From contig NZ_CP102277.1 in the NCBI RefSeq assembly GCF_025149785.1, positions 1 to 64,000 of the forward strand: a DNA stretch of 64,000 nucleotides, in the 5' to 3' direction. The notes under the pieces are model-generated. The model saw only the letters and a list, made by a program, of their open reading frames with translations. It was not told the DNA's origin and made no database searches. The stretch is from Coprococcus comes ATCC 27758 (GTDB lineage Bacteria; Bacillota; Clostridia; Lachnospirales; Lachnospiraceae). Shown one piece after another: positions 34,889 to 43,523 of this stretch (its first letter is position 1; the number at the start of each line of letters is the position of its first letter). Position numbers and translations under genes: made by a program.

Positions 34889-35278
34889 TCAGGATTTTCT
34901 TAAACAATCACCGCAGATACCGTAGAAAAGCATGGTGTGTGATTCAATCTGACCGTCGAAACTTTCGGATGCGAGCTGGTTGATCTTATCCATGTGATCA
35001 AAATCCATATCAATCATTCGCTTTCAGCACTTGCAATAGAAATGATAATGCGGATTGGTACGTGCATCAAAACGATCGCCGCCATCGGGTGTTGTAATTT
35101 TAATCGCCTCGCCTATGTCGGCAAGCAGATTTAAATTGCGGTAAACAGTTCCGAGACTGATATTCGGGAATTCTTCTTTGATATGCATATATACAGTATC
35201 CGCCGTTGGATGTGTTGTAACAGAGGAAAGATAATCCTTAATAGCCTCACGCTGTCTGCTGTATTTTAAATTTGCCAT
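34889..35278 (-). pseudogene. perR: PerR/Fur-family repressor interrupted by an in-frame TGA
   Basis: The N-terminal 84 residues (MANLKYSRQREAIKDYL, PTADTVYMHIKEEFP, LGTVYRNLNLLADIG, FDARTNPHYHFYCKC) are a clear Fur/PerR winged helix plus metal site. A TGA at about 35022-35024 then stops translation. Reading on in the same frame gives KRMIDMDFDHMDKINQLA and a C-terminal GICGDCLRKS with the second zinc CxxC, ending at 34889. The TGA stands exactly where the second Cys of the first CxxC belongs, so one base change (TGC or TGT to TGA) explains it. The start at 35278 follows AGGAGGTGACATCA. Selenocysteine is a less likely reading. Confidence 0.85.
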
Positions 35279-35409
35279 TGATGTCACCTCCTGCAAAAAA
35301 GATAATAATAATAATTACTAAAATTATAGTACAATAATATTCTTATAATGTCAATAAAAAATTGTATATTGAATAAAAGAATAAAAAATGGAAATACTGT
35401 TAAGCGAGA

Positions 35410-35556
35410 TGTAACAATTTGTAACAAATATGACGAAAAAACAATGCATATAAAGAACGGTGTAGAACTGTGTAATACGAAATAAATGAGTAAAACTTGA
35501 CAATGTGAAATTTGATTGATATAATATTACCGTAACAAATGTAACAATTCTGTAAC
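35410..35556 (+). promoter_or_regulatory. Promoter and WalR-like boxes ahead of the NlpC/P60 gene
   Basis: Promoter TTGACA-N17-TATAAT (35497-35525). TGTAAC repeats flank it: TGTAAC-N4-TGTAAC (35410-35425) upstream and TGTAAC-N5-TGTAAC (35540-35556) downstream. The second fits the WalR consensus TGTWAH-N5-TGTWAH, as expected for a cell-wall hydrolase gene of the WalRK regulon. Confidence 0.6.
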
Positions 35557-35594
35557 ATTTACAAAAGATAAGAATACATGAAGGAGGGAGATTT

Positions 35595-36515
35595 ATGCAT
35601 TCAAATCTAAAAAAAGGATTGTTCCTGGTTACTTTTCTGGGGATGACAGTATCTCCGGGAATTTCGGTTATGGCAGCAGATGGGGACACCGCAGAAGCTG
35701 CAAAAATGCCGGGCGTAGGGATAGAAGCGGTGTTGAAGGATTTTTATTCTCAGAACAGGGAGATTAAAGCTGAGGATTATCTGGTACCGGAAAATAAGGG
35801 CGAGTATTTAGATATGGCATTTGCCAATGTAACGAGTTTTCTGTATGTCAGAAGCGAACCGACAAAGGAAAGTGAATATGTCGGAAAGCTGTATCCGGGA
35901 TACGCGGCGAAGATCACAGGTCCTGTGGGAGAATGGACGGCAGTCGAGTCGGGAGATGTCACCGGATATGTAAAAACAGAATATATACTGACAGGAGCAG
36001 AGGCGCAGACGTATGCGGAGAATCTGGTAACGGAAGCGCAGCAGGAAGGAAAAGAAGAAGCAGAAGCATTTACCTATGCAGTGTCCAGAAAATCTGAAGA
36101 AGCGCAGATGACGCAGGAAGTCCAGGGGAATGTACAGCAGACGGAGACTACCGAGGTTTCCGCACAGCCGGCGTCAAATGGACAGGTGATCGTCGATTAT
36201 GCATGCCAGTTTATTGGGAATCCGTATGTCTGGGGCGGCACAAGTCTGACAGATGGGGCAGACTGTTCCGGATTTGTACAGTCTGTATTTGCACATTTTG
36301 GAATCAGTCTTCCACGGACAACGTATGACCAGATCAATGCCGGCGTGGAGGTAAGCTATGATCAGGCGATGCCGGGAGACCTGATCTGTTATGATGGGCA
36401 CATCGGAATTTATATTGGGAACGGTCAGATCGTCAATGCACAGAACCCGGAACAGGGAATCGGGATTTCACCGGCGACTTATACGACAATTCTTTCAGTA
36501 AGAAGAATCGTGTAA
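35595..36515 (+). CDS. Secreted SH3b-NlpC/P60 peptidoglycan hydrolase
   Basis: A 306-residue exported endopeptidase. Residues 1-28 are a signal peptide (ending VMAAD), residues about 72-130 an SH3b cell-wall-binding domain (FLYVRSEPTKESEYVGKLYPG), then a Glu/Gln-rich linker, and a C-terminal NlpC/P60 domain from about 196 with catalytic Cys in DGADCSGFVQ and His in CYDGHIGIYIG. It likely cleaves gamma-D-Glu-to-diamino-acid bonds. AAGGAGGGAGATTT precedes the ATG. WalR-like boxes suggest control by wall stress or growth. Confidence 0.94.
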   Translation: MHSNLKKGLFLVTFLGMTVSPGISVMAADGDTAEAAKMPGVGIEAVLKDFYSQNREIKAEDYLVPENKGEYLDMAFANVTSFLYVRSEPTKESEYVGKLYPGYAAKITGPVGEWTAVESGDVTGYVKTEYILTGAEAQTYAENLVTEAQQEGKEEAEAFTYAVSRKSEEAQMTQEVQGNVQQTETTEVSAQPASNGQVIVDYACQFIGNPYVWGGTSLTDGADCSGFVQSVFAHFGISLPRTTYDQINAGVEVSYDQAMPGDLICYDGHIGIYIGNGQIVNAQNPEQGIGISPATYTTILSVRRIV

Positions 36516-36579
36516 AAAGCCTGGAAACACCAGTGAAAGCAGACATTTGAAAAATGCGAAAATGCTGAATTTCCGTGGG

Positions 36580-36621
36580 TTATCCACATTGTCCACATAA
36601 AAACATACGTTTTTTGTGGAA
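36580..36621. other. DnaA-box cluster
   Basis: Two abutting boxes, TTATCCACA (36580-36588, perfect consensus) and TTGTCCACA (36589-36597), are followed by an inverted TTTTCCACA (about 36613-36621). They lie between the NlpC/P60 gene and a terminator, 36 kb from dnaA. Confidence 0.6.
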
Positions 36622-36651
36622 AACGGGGAAAATATTTTACAAAAGCAAAGA

Positions 36652-36697
36652 AACCTTAATATCCGAGCAATACAGTCGGATATTAAGGTTGTTTTTT
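36652..36697 (+). terminator. Strong hairpin terminator, 15-bp perfect stem
   Basis: Arms 36652-36666 and 36676-36690 pair perfectly around a 9-nt loop, followed by GTTTTTT. It is upstream of the DUF1858 gene and downstream of the NlpC/P60 gene. Confidence 0.85.
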
Positions 36698-36748
36698 GGG
36701 ATAAATGGTATTATAATAAGGGATACGAAAAGCAAAGGAGGAAGAAAG

Positions 36749-36958
36749 ATGGCAGTCGAAGTAACAAAAACAATGACAATTGGCGAATTACTTCAGGTAG
36801 CTCCACAGACAGCACCGGTTCTTATGGAAGTTGGAATGCATTGTCTTGGATGCCCGGCTTCACAGGGTGAGTCTCTTGAAGAAGCAGCAATGGTTCATGG
36901 AATTGATGCAGATCTTCTTATCGCAAAGATCAACGCACTCTTAGCAGCTGAAGCATAG
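36749..36958 (+). CDS. DUF1858 (disulfide-redox-like) small protein
   Basis: A 69-residue protein: [48 protein letters not shown]. The MHCLGCP motif with two cysteines three apart is typical of the DUF1858 family, which is often fused to or found near hybrid-cluster proteins and is presumed to be redox active. ATG 36749 follows AAAGGAGGAAGAAAG. The in-frame ATG at 36575 is rejected because the terminator hairpin lies in between. Confidence 0.88.
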   Translation: MAVEVTKTMTIGELLQVAPQTAPVLMEVGMHCLGCPASQGESLEEAAMVHGIDADLLIAKINALLAAEA

Positions 36959-36986
36959 ACCGTGAATAAATAAAAGATATAATTTA

Positions 36987-37027
36987 ACGGGGACGACAGA
37001 TCATTAATCTGCCGTCCCCGTCTTTTT
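36987..37027 (+). terminator. Terminator after the DUF1858 gene
   Basis: A stem of about 15 bp with one mismatch (ACGGGGACG...CGTCCCCGT), a short loop, then CTTTTTT. It separates the convergent DUF1858 and mecA genes. Confidence 0.88.
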
Positions 37028-37057
37028 TCGCCAAGTTAAAAATTGTGGATTTGTCTG

Positions 37058-37852
37058 TTATTTAAATGAAGTCAGAGTCTGTATTGCGTTTTTGGCAAGG
37101 ATCATATCACAGTGTTCTTCCAGAAATGCAAGTGATATACCACCACCCTGTTCCGGTGAACCATACTCGGAGAGCATATTACAGATACGGTTAAAATCAG
37201 AAGACGGATGCTCTCCCTGTGCAAGTGTCAGGATGTACATGTTCTCTGCTTCATCCTTGTAAAGTGTGTTCGGACCATCATACATCTCAGCTAAAAAATG
37301 ACTGGCATGAATCACACTGTCAAGTCTTGAGAAAGAGAAAAGCCGGACCGGTGGAACAGAAGGTTCAGCAGGAGCTGCTTCTTTGGCTTCTGAAGCAGGA
37401 GCCTGTTCCTGGACCGGAGTATCGGCAAGTGCTTCCGGGTTCTCCGGGAGCTGGGATACAGCTTCTTTCATCTGGCGGAGAATGTCGAGAAAATCTTCGG
37501 CTCCGTCAAGCTTTTTCAGATGTTCCAGCACGGATTTGTGCTTATCAGCAGCTTCGTCCGCAGGAGTAGGTGTGAATCTGGAAAAACGGGTATCCAGTTC
37601 ATCCGGATCATCAACTTTGGTTATATTCAGAACGATAGAATCACCGGCGGTCGGGATTGCTTCGATCATCAGTGGCAGATTGTCGCTTTCGAATCCAAAT
37701 TCAGAAGCGGCCTGCTGCATCATCTCGCGGAATAAAGATTTTGCCTTCTCGGAGCCGTAAGCAAGCTCGCTGAGCTTTAACTGTCTCTGGGCGAGATCAT
37801 CACGGGTAAGTGTGCAGCGGATCTGATTATCATTTATCTTTTCTATCTTCAT
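37058..37852 (-). CDS. mecA: Adapter protein MecA-like
   Basis: Adapter that delivers substrates to the ClpC-ClpP protease. The 264-residue protein starts MKIEKINDNQIRCTLTRDDL, the MecA N-terminal substrate-binding domain, continues with SLFREMMQQAASEFGF, has a Pro/Ala-rich linker (about 140-170) and a C-terminal ClpC-binding domain (FSFSRLDSVIHASHFLAEMY...NTLYKDEAENMYILTLAQ). AGGAAGTGATACTTT precedes the ATG. On the minus strand a TTTACA-N17-TATACT promoter lies in the gap to the divergent neighbour. Confidence 0.9.
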   Translation of the reverse strand: MKIEKINDNQIRCTLTRDDLAQRQLKLSELAYGSEKAKSLFREMMQQAASEFGFESDNLPLMIEAIPTAGDSIVLNITKVDDPDELDTRFSRFTPTPADEAADKHKSVLEHLKKLDGAEDFLDILRQMKEAVSQLPENPEALADTPVQEQAPASEAKEAAPAEPSVPPVRLFSFSRLDSVIHASHFLAEMYDGPNTLYKDEAENMYILTLAQGEHPSSDFNRICNMLSEYGSPEQGGGISLAFLEEHCDMILAKNAIQTLTSFK

Positions 37853-37952
37853 AAAGTATCACTTCCTATTCAATCAAAAATCTATCTGAACAATTACTAA
37901 TAGTATAAACAAAAAACGGAACGATGTAAACAAAATAAAAAATAAAAAATGC

Positions 37953-38238
37953 TTGCTTTTTTATAAACTCTTTCTTATAATGGCGTTACAGGAAAATAAG
38001 ACAGACCAGTCAATCGCACAAATCTTGAATTTATCATACGCATTTCGCACACAGCGTACAGAATCAAGTACATTCAGGTCATATCAGACGATTTATCAAC
38101 AGAACCTAACAATTGAACCGAAGTATGGACAGTGATCATTTTCTTGTCATCGGAAAAAGCACAGGAGAAGTAATATATCACAAGTGTTGCCTTATGGTCG
38201 CTTTTTGCCGTAAAAACTGTCTGACTCAAGGGGGAAAT
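37953..38238 (+). promoter_or_regulatory. Promoter and 250-nt leader of the small-protein gene
   Basis: TTGCTT-N17-TATAAT (37953-37981) predicts a transcript start near 37988. About 250 nt follow before the next convincing start codon at 38239. A 60-codon open frame spans the promoter itself and so is not a gene. No clear terminator hairpin was seen in the leader. Confidence 0.55.
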
Positions 38239-38472
38239 ATGGACGAGCAAGAGAAAAAGTATCAGGATTTATTTACGGAACTGACAAATTATGAGCGTAG
38301 CGGTGTCCGGATGCAGATGAATGGCTTTCCGGCAAGTCCGCTTCAGATCGTGTCAGCGCATATGGTAAGAGAAGAAAGTAATTATATGCGGGATTATATT
38401 CTGGATGAACAGGGAATGATCCGGGAACTGGATTTTAACAGTATAGAAACAGACCATTCACAGGTGGAATGA
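38239..38472 (+). CDS. Small conserved hypothetical protein
   Basis: A 77-residue acidic protein (MDEQEKKYQDLFTEL, then GVRMQMNGFPASPLQIVSAHMVREESNYMRDY). I do not recognise a named family. No membrane segment, cysteine pair or DNA-binding motif is visible. GGGGGAAAT precedes the ATG. It stands alone between mecA (divergent) and the GH18 gene. Confidence 0.6.
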   Translation: MDEQEKKYQDLFTELTNYERSGVRMQMNGFPASPLQIVSAHMVREESNYMRDYILDEQGMIRELDFNSIETDHSQVE

Positions 38473-38630
38473 AAAAGCAGAGCCCCCTCGCCAGGACATG
38501 ACCTGTGGGGAATGGAAATAGTTCTCAGATGTGTACAAATGGCAGATATATGTGGTATAATAACCTAAAGTATGCGCATATTACAAGCTTAGTTAAGCTG
38601 TGAAAATATGCTGCAAACAGGAGGTGTCAT

Positions 38631-40505
38631 GTGGACGAAAGAAGAATGACCAATGAGCAAAGGGAAAGAGAACGCAGACGCAAAGCTGCGGCAGCAAGAA
38701 AAGCTGCTGCAAGATACGAGGATCCGGGCGTAGGTTATCAGAGACGGAGAAGAGCAAGAAAAAGACGTCGCCGTGTCAGAAACGTGTGTATTGCATTGCT
38801 GGTGATCTTTATAGTTGTCATTGGGCTTGCCGGTGGAACAATATACTGGATAAAGTATGGGCCGACAAAAGAAACCTATGATTTGAATAAATATTTTGGA
38901 ATTACGGCAAAGTCGCAGATGGGTGTAACGATCAACAACGAGGTACTGGATGCTCAGGCAATTACAGAAGGCGGAACTGCATATCTGTCTTATAACTTTG
39001 TACAGGATTATATCAGCGATCGTTTTTACTGGGATTCCAATGAGCATATGCTTTTGTATACACTGCCGAGAGATATGGTAAAGGCAGCGGCAGACAGTAA
39101 GGATTATTCTGTTTCAGATACTGTGAACAGTGAGGATTATACAATTGTAAAGACAGAAGGAGATACAGCATATATTGCACTGGATTTCCTGCAGAAATAT
39201 GCAAATTTTGACTACGAAGTTTATAAAGATCCGGCAAGAGTCGTGATCACCAGTAAGTTTGGAGAGCGTCAGACGGCAAAGGTTAAGGATGATTCCCAGG
39301 TAAGGATTCTGGGAGGTGTAAAAAGTCCGGTGCTCGAAGAAGTGAAAAAGGGAGATAAGCTTACGGTTCTTGAAGATGTAAGTGACTGGAAAAAAGTCTG
39401 TACAAAGTCCGGAGTTGTCGGGTATATTCAGAAGTCAAAGCTGAAGGATGCCAAGAAAGAGACAATCTCAAGAGAATTTGAGGAACCGGATTATACAGGA
39501 ATCAAGAAAGATTACAAGATCAATCTGGTATGGCATCAGGTCACAAGTGAAGCTGCCAACGAAGGGATTGAAGATGCGCTTGCAGCTACAAAAGGACTCA
39601 ATACGATTTCCCCTACATGGTTCAGTGTAACGGATAATTCCGGAAATATCAGTTCCATTGCAAGTACAGACTATGTGGATTATGCACATCAGTGTGGACT
39701 GGAAGTATGGGCGCTGGTTGATAATTTCGACCAGAATGTAGACGATATGGAGCTGCTCAGTCATACTTCAAGCAGGGAGAACCTGGAGAATCAGCTGGTA
39801 AATGCAGCATTTCAGAATGGAATTGATGGAATTAACGTGGATTTTGAACAGATACCGACGGATGTCGGAGATCATTACATTCAGTTTATCCGGGAGCTTT
39901 CTGTGCTGTGCCGGGTGAACAATCTGGTTCTTTCTGTAGATAATTATGTGCCGAAGGGTTATAACACACATTATCACAGAGAAGAACAGGGGGTTATGGC
40001 AGACTATGTGATCATTATGGGATATGATGAACATTTTGCCGGTTCCTATGAAGCAGGTTCTGTGGCATCTTACAATTATGTAAAAGAGGGAATTGAAGAA
40101 ACCCTGCGGGATGTACCGGCAGATAAGGTGATCAATGCAGTGCCATTCTATACAAGGCTGTGGAATGAGACACCGAAGACGGACGAAGAGCGTGCGGAAG
40201 ATCAGGGAACCGAGGCTGAAAGCTATTCAATGAAAGTTACCAGCGAAGCACTTGGCATGGAAGAAGCGGCACAGCGGGTAAGCGAAGCCGGAGCAACTGT
40301 GACATGGGATGATACGGCGAAGCAGAACTATGCAGAGTGGCAGGGAGATAACGATTCAACTTACAGGATCTGGCTGGAGGATGCTTCTTCACTTGAAGTC
40401 AAACTCGGACTTATGAAGGACAATAATCTGGCAGGAACGGCAGCATGGAAACTTGGATTTGAGACTTCCGATATCTGGGATCTGATTCAGAAATATGTAA
40501 ACTGA
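38631..40505 (+). CDS. Membrane-anchored SH3 and glycosyl hydrolase family 18 protein
   Basis: A 624-residue wall-associated protein. Residues 1-45 are very Arg/Lys-rich, about 47-69 form a membrane helix, about 95-205 resemble a copper-amine-oxidase-N/stalk domain, about 215-275 an SH3 domain, and about 295-620 a GH18 barrel with the catalytic DxxDxDxE (DGINVDFE, about 398-405). GH18 proteins of sporeformers include spore-cortex N-acetylglucosaminidases (YaaH/SleL type). The GTG start follows AGGAGGTGTCAT; ATG 38646 is an alternative. Confidence 0.9.
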   Translation: MDERRMTNEQRERERRRKAAAARKAAARYEDPGVGYQRRRRARKRRRRVRNVCIALLVIFIVVIGLAGGTIYWIKYGPTKETYDLNKYFGITAKSQMGVTINNEVLDAQAITEGGTAYLSYNFVQDYISDRFYWDSNEHMLLYTLPRDMVKAAADSKDYSVSDTVNSEDYTIVKTEGDTAYIALDFLQKYANFDYEVYKDPARVVITSKFGERQTAKVKDDSQVRILGGVKSPVLEEVKKGDKLTVLEDVSDWKKVCTKSGVVGYIQKSKLKDAKKETISREFEEPDYTGIKKDYKINLVWHQVTSEAANEGIEDALAATKGLNTISPTWFSVTDNSGNISSIASTDYVDYAHQCGLEVWALVDNFDQNVDDMELLSHTSSRENLENQLVNAAFQNGIDGINVDFEQIPTDVGDHYIQFIRELSVLCRVNNLVLSVDNYVPKGYNTHYHREEQGVMADYVIIMGYDEHFAGSYEAGSVASYNYVKEGIEETLRDVPADKVINAVPFYTRLWNETPKTDEERAEDQGTEAESYSMKVTSEALGMEEAAQRVSEAGATVTWDDTAKQNYAEWQGDNDSTYRIWLEDASSLEVKLGLMKDNNLAGTAAWKLGFETSDIWDLIQKYVN

Positions 40506-40528
40506 TTACATAATGAGAAAGGTATAGA

Positions 40529-40583
40529 AAAGAGCTTTCCACGCATATATTTGTAAAAATATATGCAGGAGGCTCTTTTTTTG
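40529..40583 (+). terminator. Terminator hairpin enclosing the amidase ribosome-binding site
   Basis: An inner stem (GCATATATTT, 40543-40552, with 40557-40566) and an outer stem (AAAGAGC 40529-40535 with GCTCTTT 40572-40578) form one long hairpin ending in a T-run. The AGGAGG at 40567-40572 and the TTG start at 40581 of the amidase lie inside it. Confidence 0.75.
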
Positions 40584-41324
40584 AATAAAAAAATCAGTGA
40601 AATAGTAAAAAGGGGGAAAACTATTTTCAAGAGCAAAATAAAGTGGATTCTGGCTCTTGTTTTACTGACGGGATGTATTTATGGCAGCTATACATTAAGC
40701 AGGTATACCGAGGCGGCTCAGGTGGAGGCAAAGCAGGCTCAGGTAATCCTGGATGCCGGACACGGGGGAAGTGATCCGGGAAAAATCGGGCTGAATAACC
40801 TTCTGGAAAAGGATATCAATCTGGCAATTACTGAGAAAGTGAAAAAATGTCTGGAAAAGGAAAAGATAACAGCAGAGCTTACAAGAAAAGAGGATAAAGG
40901 GCTTGGAATAACAGGAGACGGAAGTAAAAAGACAGAAGATATGCAGGCAAGAGTGAAGATGATCAACGAGACGAAACCTGTCCTTACAGTGAGTATCCAT
41001 CAGAACAGCTATGAAGACCCGGAAATTCATGGAGCGCAGGTGTTTTATTACAGCCATTCCCGGGAAGGAGAGGCTGTTGCGAAGATCCTGCAGGAAAGTT
41101 TGCAGGAGATTGATCCGGAAAATCACAGGCAGGCAAAAGCAAATGAGACCTATTATCTTCTGAGGCGGACAAAAGTGCCTACGGTGATCGTGGAATGCGG
41201 CTTTCTGACTAATCCGGAAGAGGCAGAAAAATTGTCGGGAGAAGAATATCAGGAGCAGGTTGCAGAAGCTGTTGCAAAAGGAATCGCAAAATGTCTGGAA
41301 TACCTGAACGAGTATGGAAATTAA
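40581..41324 (+). CDS. N-acetylmuramoyl-L-alanine amidase (Amidase_3)
   Basis: Zinc amidase that cleaves the MurNAc-L-Ala bond. 247 residues: an N-terminal membrane helix (about 24-41), then the catalytic domain with zinc ligands in ILDAGHGGSDPG (His), LLEKDINL (Glu) and VSIHQNSY (His), and the catalytic Glu in VIVECGFLTNPEEA. I place the start at TTG 40581, 8 nt after AGGAGG; an in-frame ATG at 40563 lies within the terminator hairpin and has no ribosome-binding site. Likely envelope or spore role. Confidence 0.9.
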   Translation: MNKKISEIVKRGKTIFKSKIKWILALVLLTGCIYGSYTLSRYTEAAQVEAKQAQVILDAGHGGSDPGKIGLNNLLEKDINLAITEKVKKCLEKEKITAELTRKEDKGLGITGDGSKKTEDMQARVKMINETKPVLTVSIHQNSYEDPEIHGAQVFYYSHSREGEAVAKILQESLQEIDPENHRQAKANETYYLLRRTKVPTVIVECGFLTNPEEAEKLSGEEYQEQVAEAVAKGIAKCLEYLNEYGN

Positions 41325-41326
41325 AA

Positions 41327-41355
41327 TTGCCATGCCATGTGGATAATGCTATAAT
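41327..41355 (+). promoter_or_regulatory. Promoter for the Sua5-fusion gene
   Basis: TTGCCA-N17-TATAAT. The expected transcript start is about 41362, right at the ATG 41363, which would make a leaderless mRNA. Confidence 0.65.
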
Positions 41356-41362
41356 GAAACAC

Positions 41363-42901
41363 ATGGAAACAATAATAAAAAAAATAGACAGAAACCAAAT
41401 AGATCAGGTGATTATGGAAGAAGCCGGTTCAATCCTGAAGAATGGCGGTCTGGTGGCATTTCCGACAGAGACAGTCTACGGACTGGGGGCAAATGCGCTT
41501 GATGAGGAGGCAGCGAAAAAGACCTATGCAGCAAAAGGACGCCCGTCAGACAACCCGCTTATCGTCCATATTGCGAGACTGGAGGATCTGGGTGCGATCG
41601 TTGAATCTGTACCACTTATTGTAGATGAGATCGCGGCACATTTCTGGCCAGGGCCACTTACGATGATTTTCAATAAGAACGAAAAAGTTCCGCTAGGAAC
41701 AACCGGTGGTCTGGAAACGGTCGCTGTGCGTATGCCGGATGATGAGATTGCCCGTGAGCTGATTCTTGCAGGAGGCGGATATGTATCAGCACCAAGTGCC
41801 AACACATCCGGAAGACCGAGCCCGACGACAGCACAGCATGTGGCAGAGGATTTAAGTGGCAAGATCGAGATGATCCTGGATGGAGGAAGTGTAGATATCG
41901 GAGTAGAGTCTACGATTCTGGATATGACGGTGACTCCACCGATGATTCTGAGACCGGGAGCGATCACAAAAGAGATGTTAAGTGAAGTGATCGGTGAGGT
42001 GGCTGTGGATGAAACTTTGATTTCAGAGAACAGCACAAAAGCACCGAAAGCACCGGGAATGAAGTACCGTCACTACGCGCCGAAGGCAGAGATGATCATT
42101 GTTGACGGAGAGCCTGAAGAGGCTGTTCGGGCGATCAAGCAGATTGCTTACGAGCAGGTAAGACTTGGATATAAGGTGGGGATCATTGCGTCTAATGAAT
42201 CGGTTGATCAGTATACGACCGGTGTAGTAAAATGCATAGGTTCCCGTGTGAATGAAAAGACGGTTGCGAGAAACCTTTATAAAGTTCTACGTGAATTTGA
42301 TGAAGAGGAAGTTGATTACATTTACAGTGAAGCATTTCCGGAGGCAGGTATCGGAACTGCGATCATGAACCGGCTGGGCAAAGCAGCAGGACATCATGTA
42401 CTGCAGGCATCTGAGATCACGAAGCTTCAGGATTACCGCAGGATTGTATTTGTGAGCAACAGCGCGAACTGTCGTGCTCCGATCGCAGCAGCAATTCTGA
42501 AAAAGCAGCCGCTTTTCCAGGAATACGAGGTGTGTGCGAGAGGACTTGTGGTTCTCTTCCCGGAGCCACTGAATCCGAGAGCAGAAGAACTTCTGGCGAG
42601 ACATCATATTGAGACAGAAGGATATGAGACTGTTGCATTATCAGAAGAGGAATTTGGGGAAGATACGCTTGTTCTGGCAATGCAGGACAGTATCAAACAA
42701 AAGATACAGAATGATTATCCGGGAAAAGGACAGGTTTATACACTATGTGAATTTGTAAATGGAAGCAAAGAGATTCCGTCTGTATATGGTCAGACACAGG
42801 AACAGTATGAGCAGATGTATGAGCTGATCCAGGGGTATGTCAAAAAACTTGCCAATAAGTTAAACGAGGAGGCAAAAAACAAATGTCAAATGTACACGTA
42901 A
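41363..42901 (+). CDS. Threonylcarbamoyl-AMP synthase (Sua5) fused to a degenerate phosphatase domain
   Basis: Residues 1-about 335 are a full Sua5: YrdC domain ([45 protein letters not shown]) plus the Sua5 C-terminal domain. It makes threonylcarbamoyl-AMP for tRNA t6A37. The last 150 residues align with low-molecular-weight protein phosphatases, but the P-loop reads [10 protein letters not shown] where active enzymes have VCxGNxCRSP, so the nucleophilic Cys is Ser365, and the DP general-acid motif reads PSVYG. The start is uncertain: 41354, 41363 or 41414 (the last has AGGTG). The gene overlaps upp by 19 bp. Confidence 0.9.
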   Translation: METIIKKIDRNQIDQVIMEEAGSILKNGGLVAFPTETVYGLGANALDEEAAKKTYAAKGRPSDNPLIVHIARLEDLGAIVESVPLIVDEIAAHFWPGPLTMIFNKNEKVPLGTTGGLETVAVRMPDDEIARELILAGGGYVSAPSANTSGRPSPTTAQHVAEDLSGKIEMILDGGSVDIGVESTILDMTVTPPMILRPGAITKEMLSEVIGEVAVDETLISENSTKAPKAPGMKYRHYAPKAEMIIVDGEPEEAVRAIKQIAYEQVRLGYKVGIIASNESVDQYTTGVVKCIGSRVNEKTVARNLYKVLREFDEEEVDYIYSEAFPEAGIGTAIMNRLGKAAGHHVLQASEITKLQDYRRIVFVSNSANCRAPIAAAILKKQPLFQEYEVCARGLVVLFPEPLNPRAEELLARHHIETEGYETVALSEEEFGEDTLVLAMQDSIKQKIQNDYPGKGQVYTLCEFVNGSKEIPSVYGQTQEQYEQMYELIQGYVKKLANKLNEEAKNKCQMYT

Positions 42902-43512
42902 TGGATCATCCGCTGATTCAGCACAAAATCGGGATTATCAGAAGAGAGGAAACAGGTTCAAAGGATTTCAGAATGATGATCGGTGAGATCGCAATGCTGA
43001 TGTGCTATGAGGCAACCAGAGATCTGAAATTACAGGATGTCGAGATCCAGACACCGATCTGCAAGATGACAGCAAAAGAGCTTGCGGGAAAGAAGCTTGC
43101 TGTTGTTCCGATCCTGAGAGCAGGACTTGGAATGGTAGAAGGTATGCTTGCGATGATTCCGGCTGCAAAAGTAGGTCATATCGGTTTGTTCCGTGATCCG
43201 GAAACTCTTGAACCGGTAGAATACTACTGCAAACTTCCGGCTGACTGTGAAGAAAGAGAAGTATTTGTAGTAGATCCGATGCTTGCTACGGGAGGATCCT
43301 GTATCGCAGCGATCCAGATGCTGAAGAACAGAGGCGTAAAAAATATCCGTTTTATGTGTATTATTGCAGCACCGGAAGGAGTAAAGAAGCTTCAGGAAGC
43401 TCATCCGGATGTTGAAGTGTATATTGGAGCATTGGATGAAAAGTTAAATGAACATGGATATATTGTTCCGGGACTCGGAGATGCCGGAGACCGTATTTTC
43501 GGAACAAAATAG
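42883..43512 (+). CDS. upp: Uracil phosphoribosyltransferase
   Basis: Salvages uracil to UMP using PRPP. 209 residues with the family start [33 protein letters not shown], the PRPP loop [15 protein letters not shown] and the uracil-binding [11 protein letters not shown] at the C terminus. GAGGAGGCAAAAAACAA precedes the ATG inside the end of the Sua5 fusion gene, so translation is probably coupled. The dCMP deaminase gene follows 11 bp on. Confidence 0.97.
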   Translation: MSNVHVMDHPLIQHKIGIIRREETGSKDFRMMIGEIAMLMCYEATRDLKLQDVEIQTPICKMTAKELAGKKLAVVPILRAGLGMVEGMLAMIPAAKVGHIGLFRDPETLEPVEYYCKLPADCEEREVFVVDPMLATGGSCIAAIQMLKNRGVKNIRFMCIIAAPEGVKKLQEAHPDVEVYIGALDEKLNEHGYIVPGLGDAGDRIFGTK

Positions 43513-43523
43513 AGGAACCGATT

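Noticed and set aside
34889-35024. Selenocysteine insertion at the perR TGA
   Set aside because: No compact SECIS-like stem-loop is seen just after the TGA, and a single-base nonsense change at a Cys codon is simpler. Kept as a test within the perR finding.
37953-38135. 60-codon frame before the small-protein gene
   Set aside because: Its start lies on the promoter -35 and it has no ribosome-binding site; the transcript would begin inside it.
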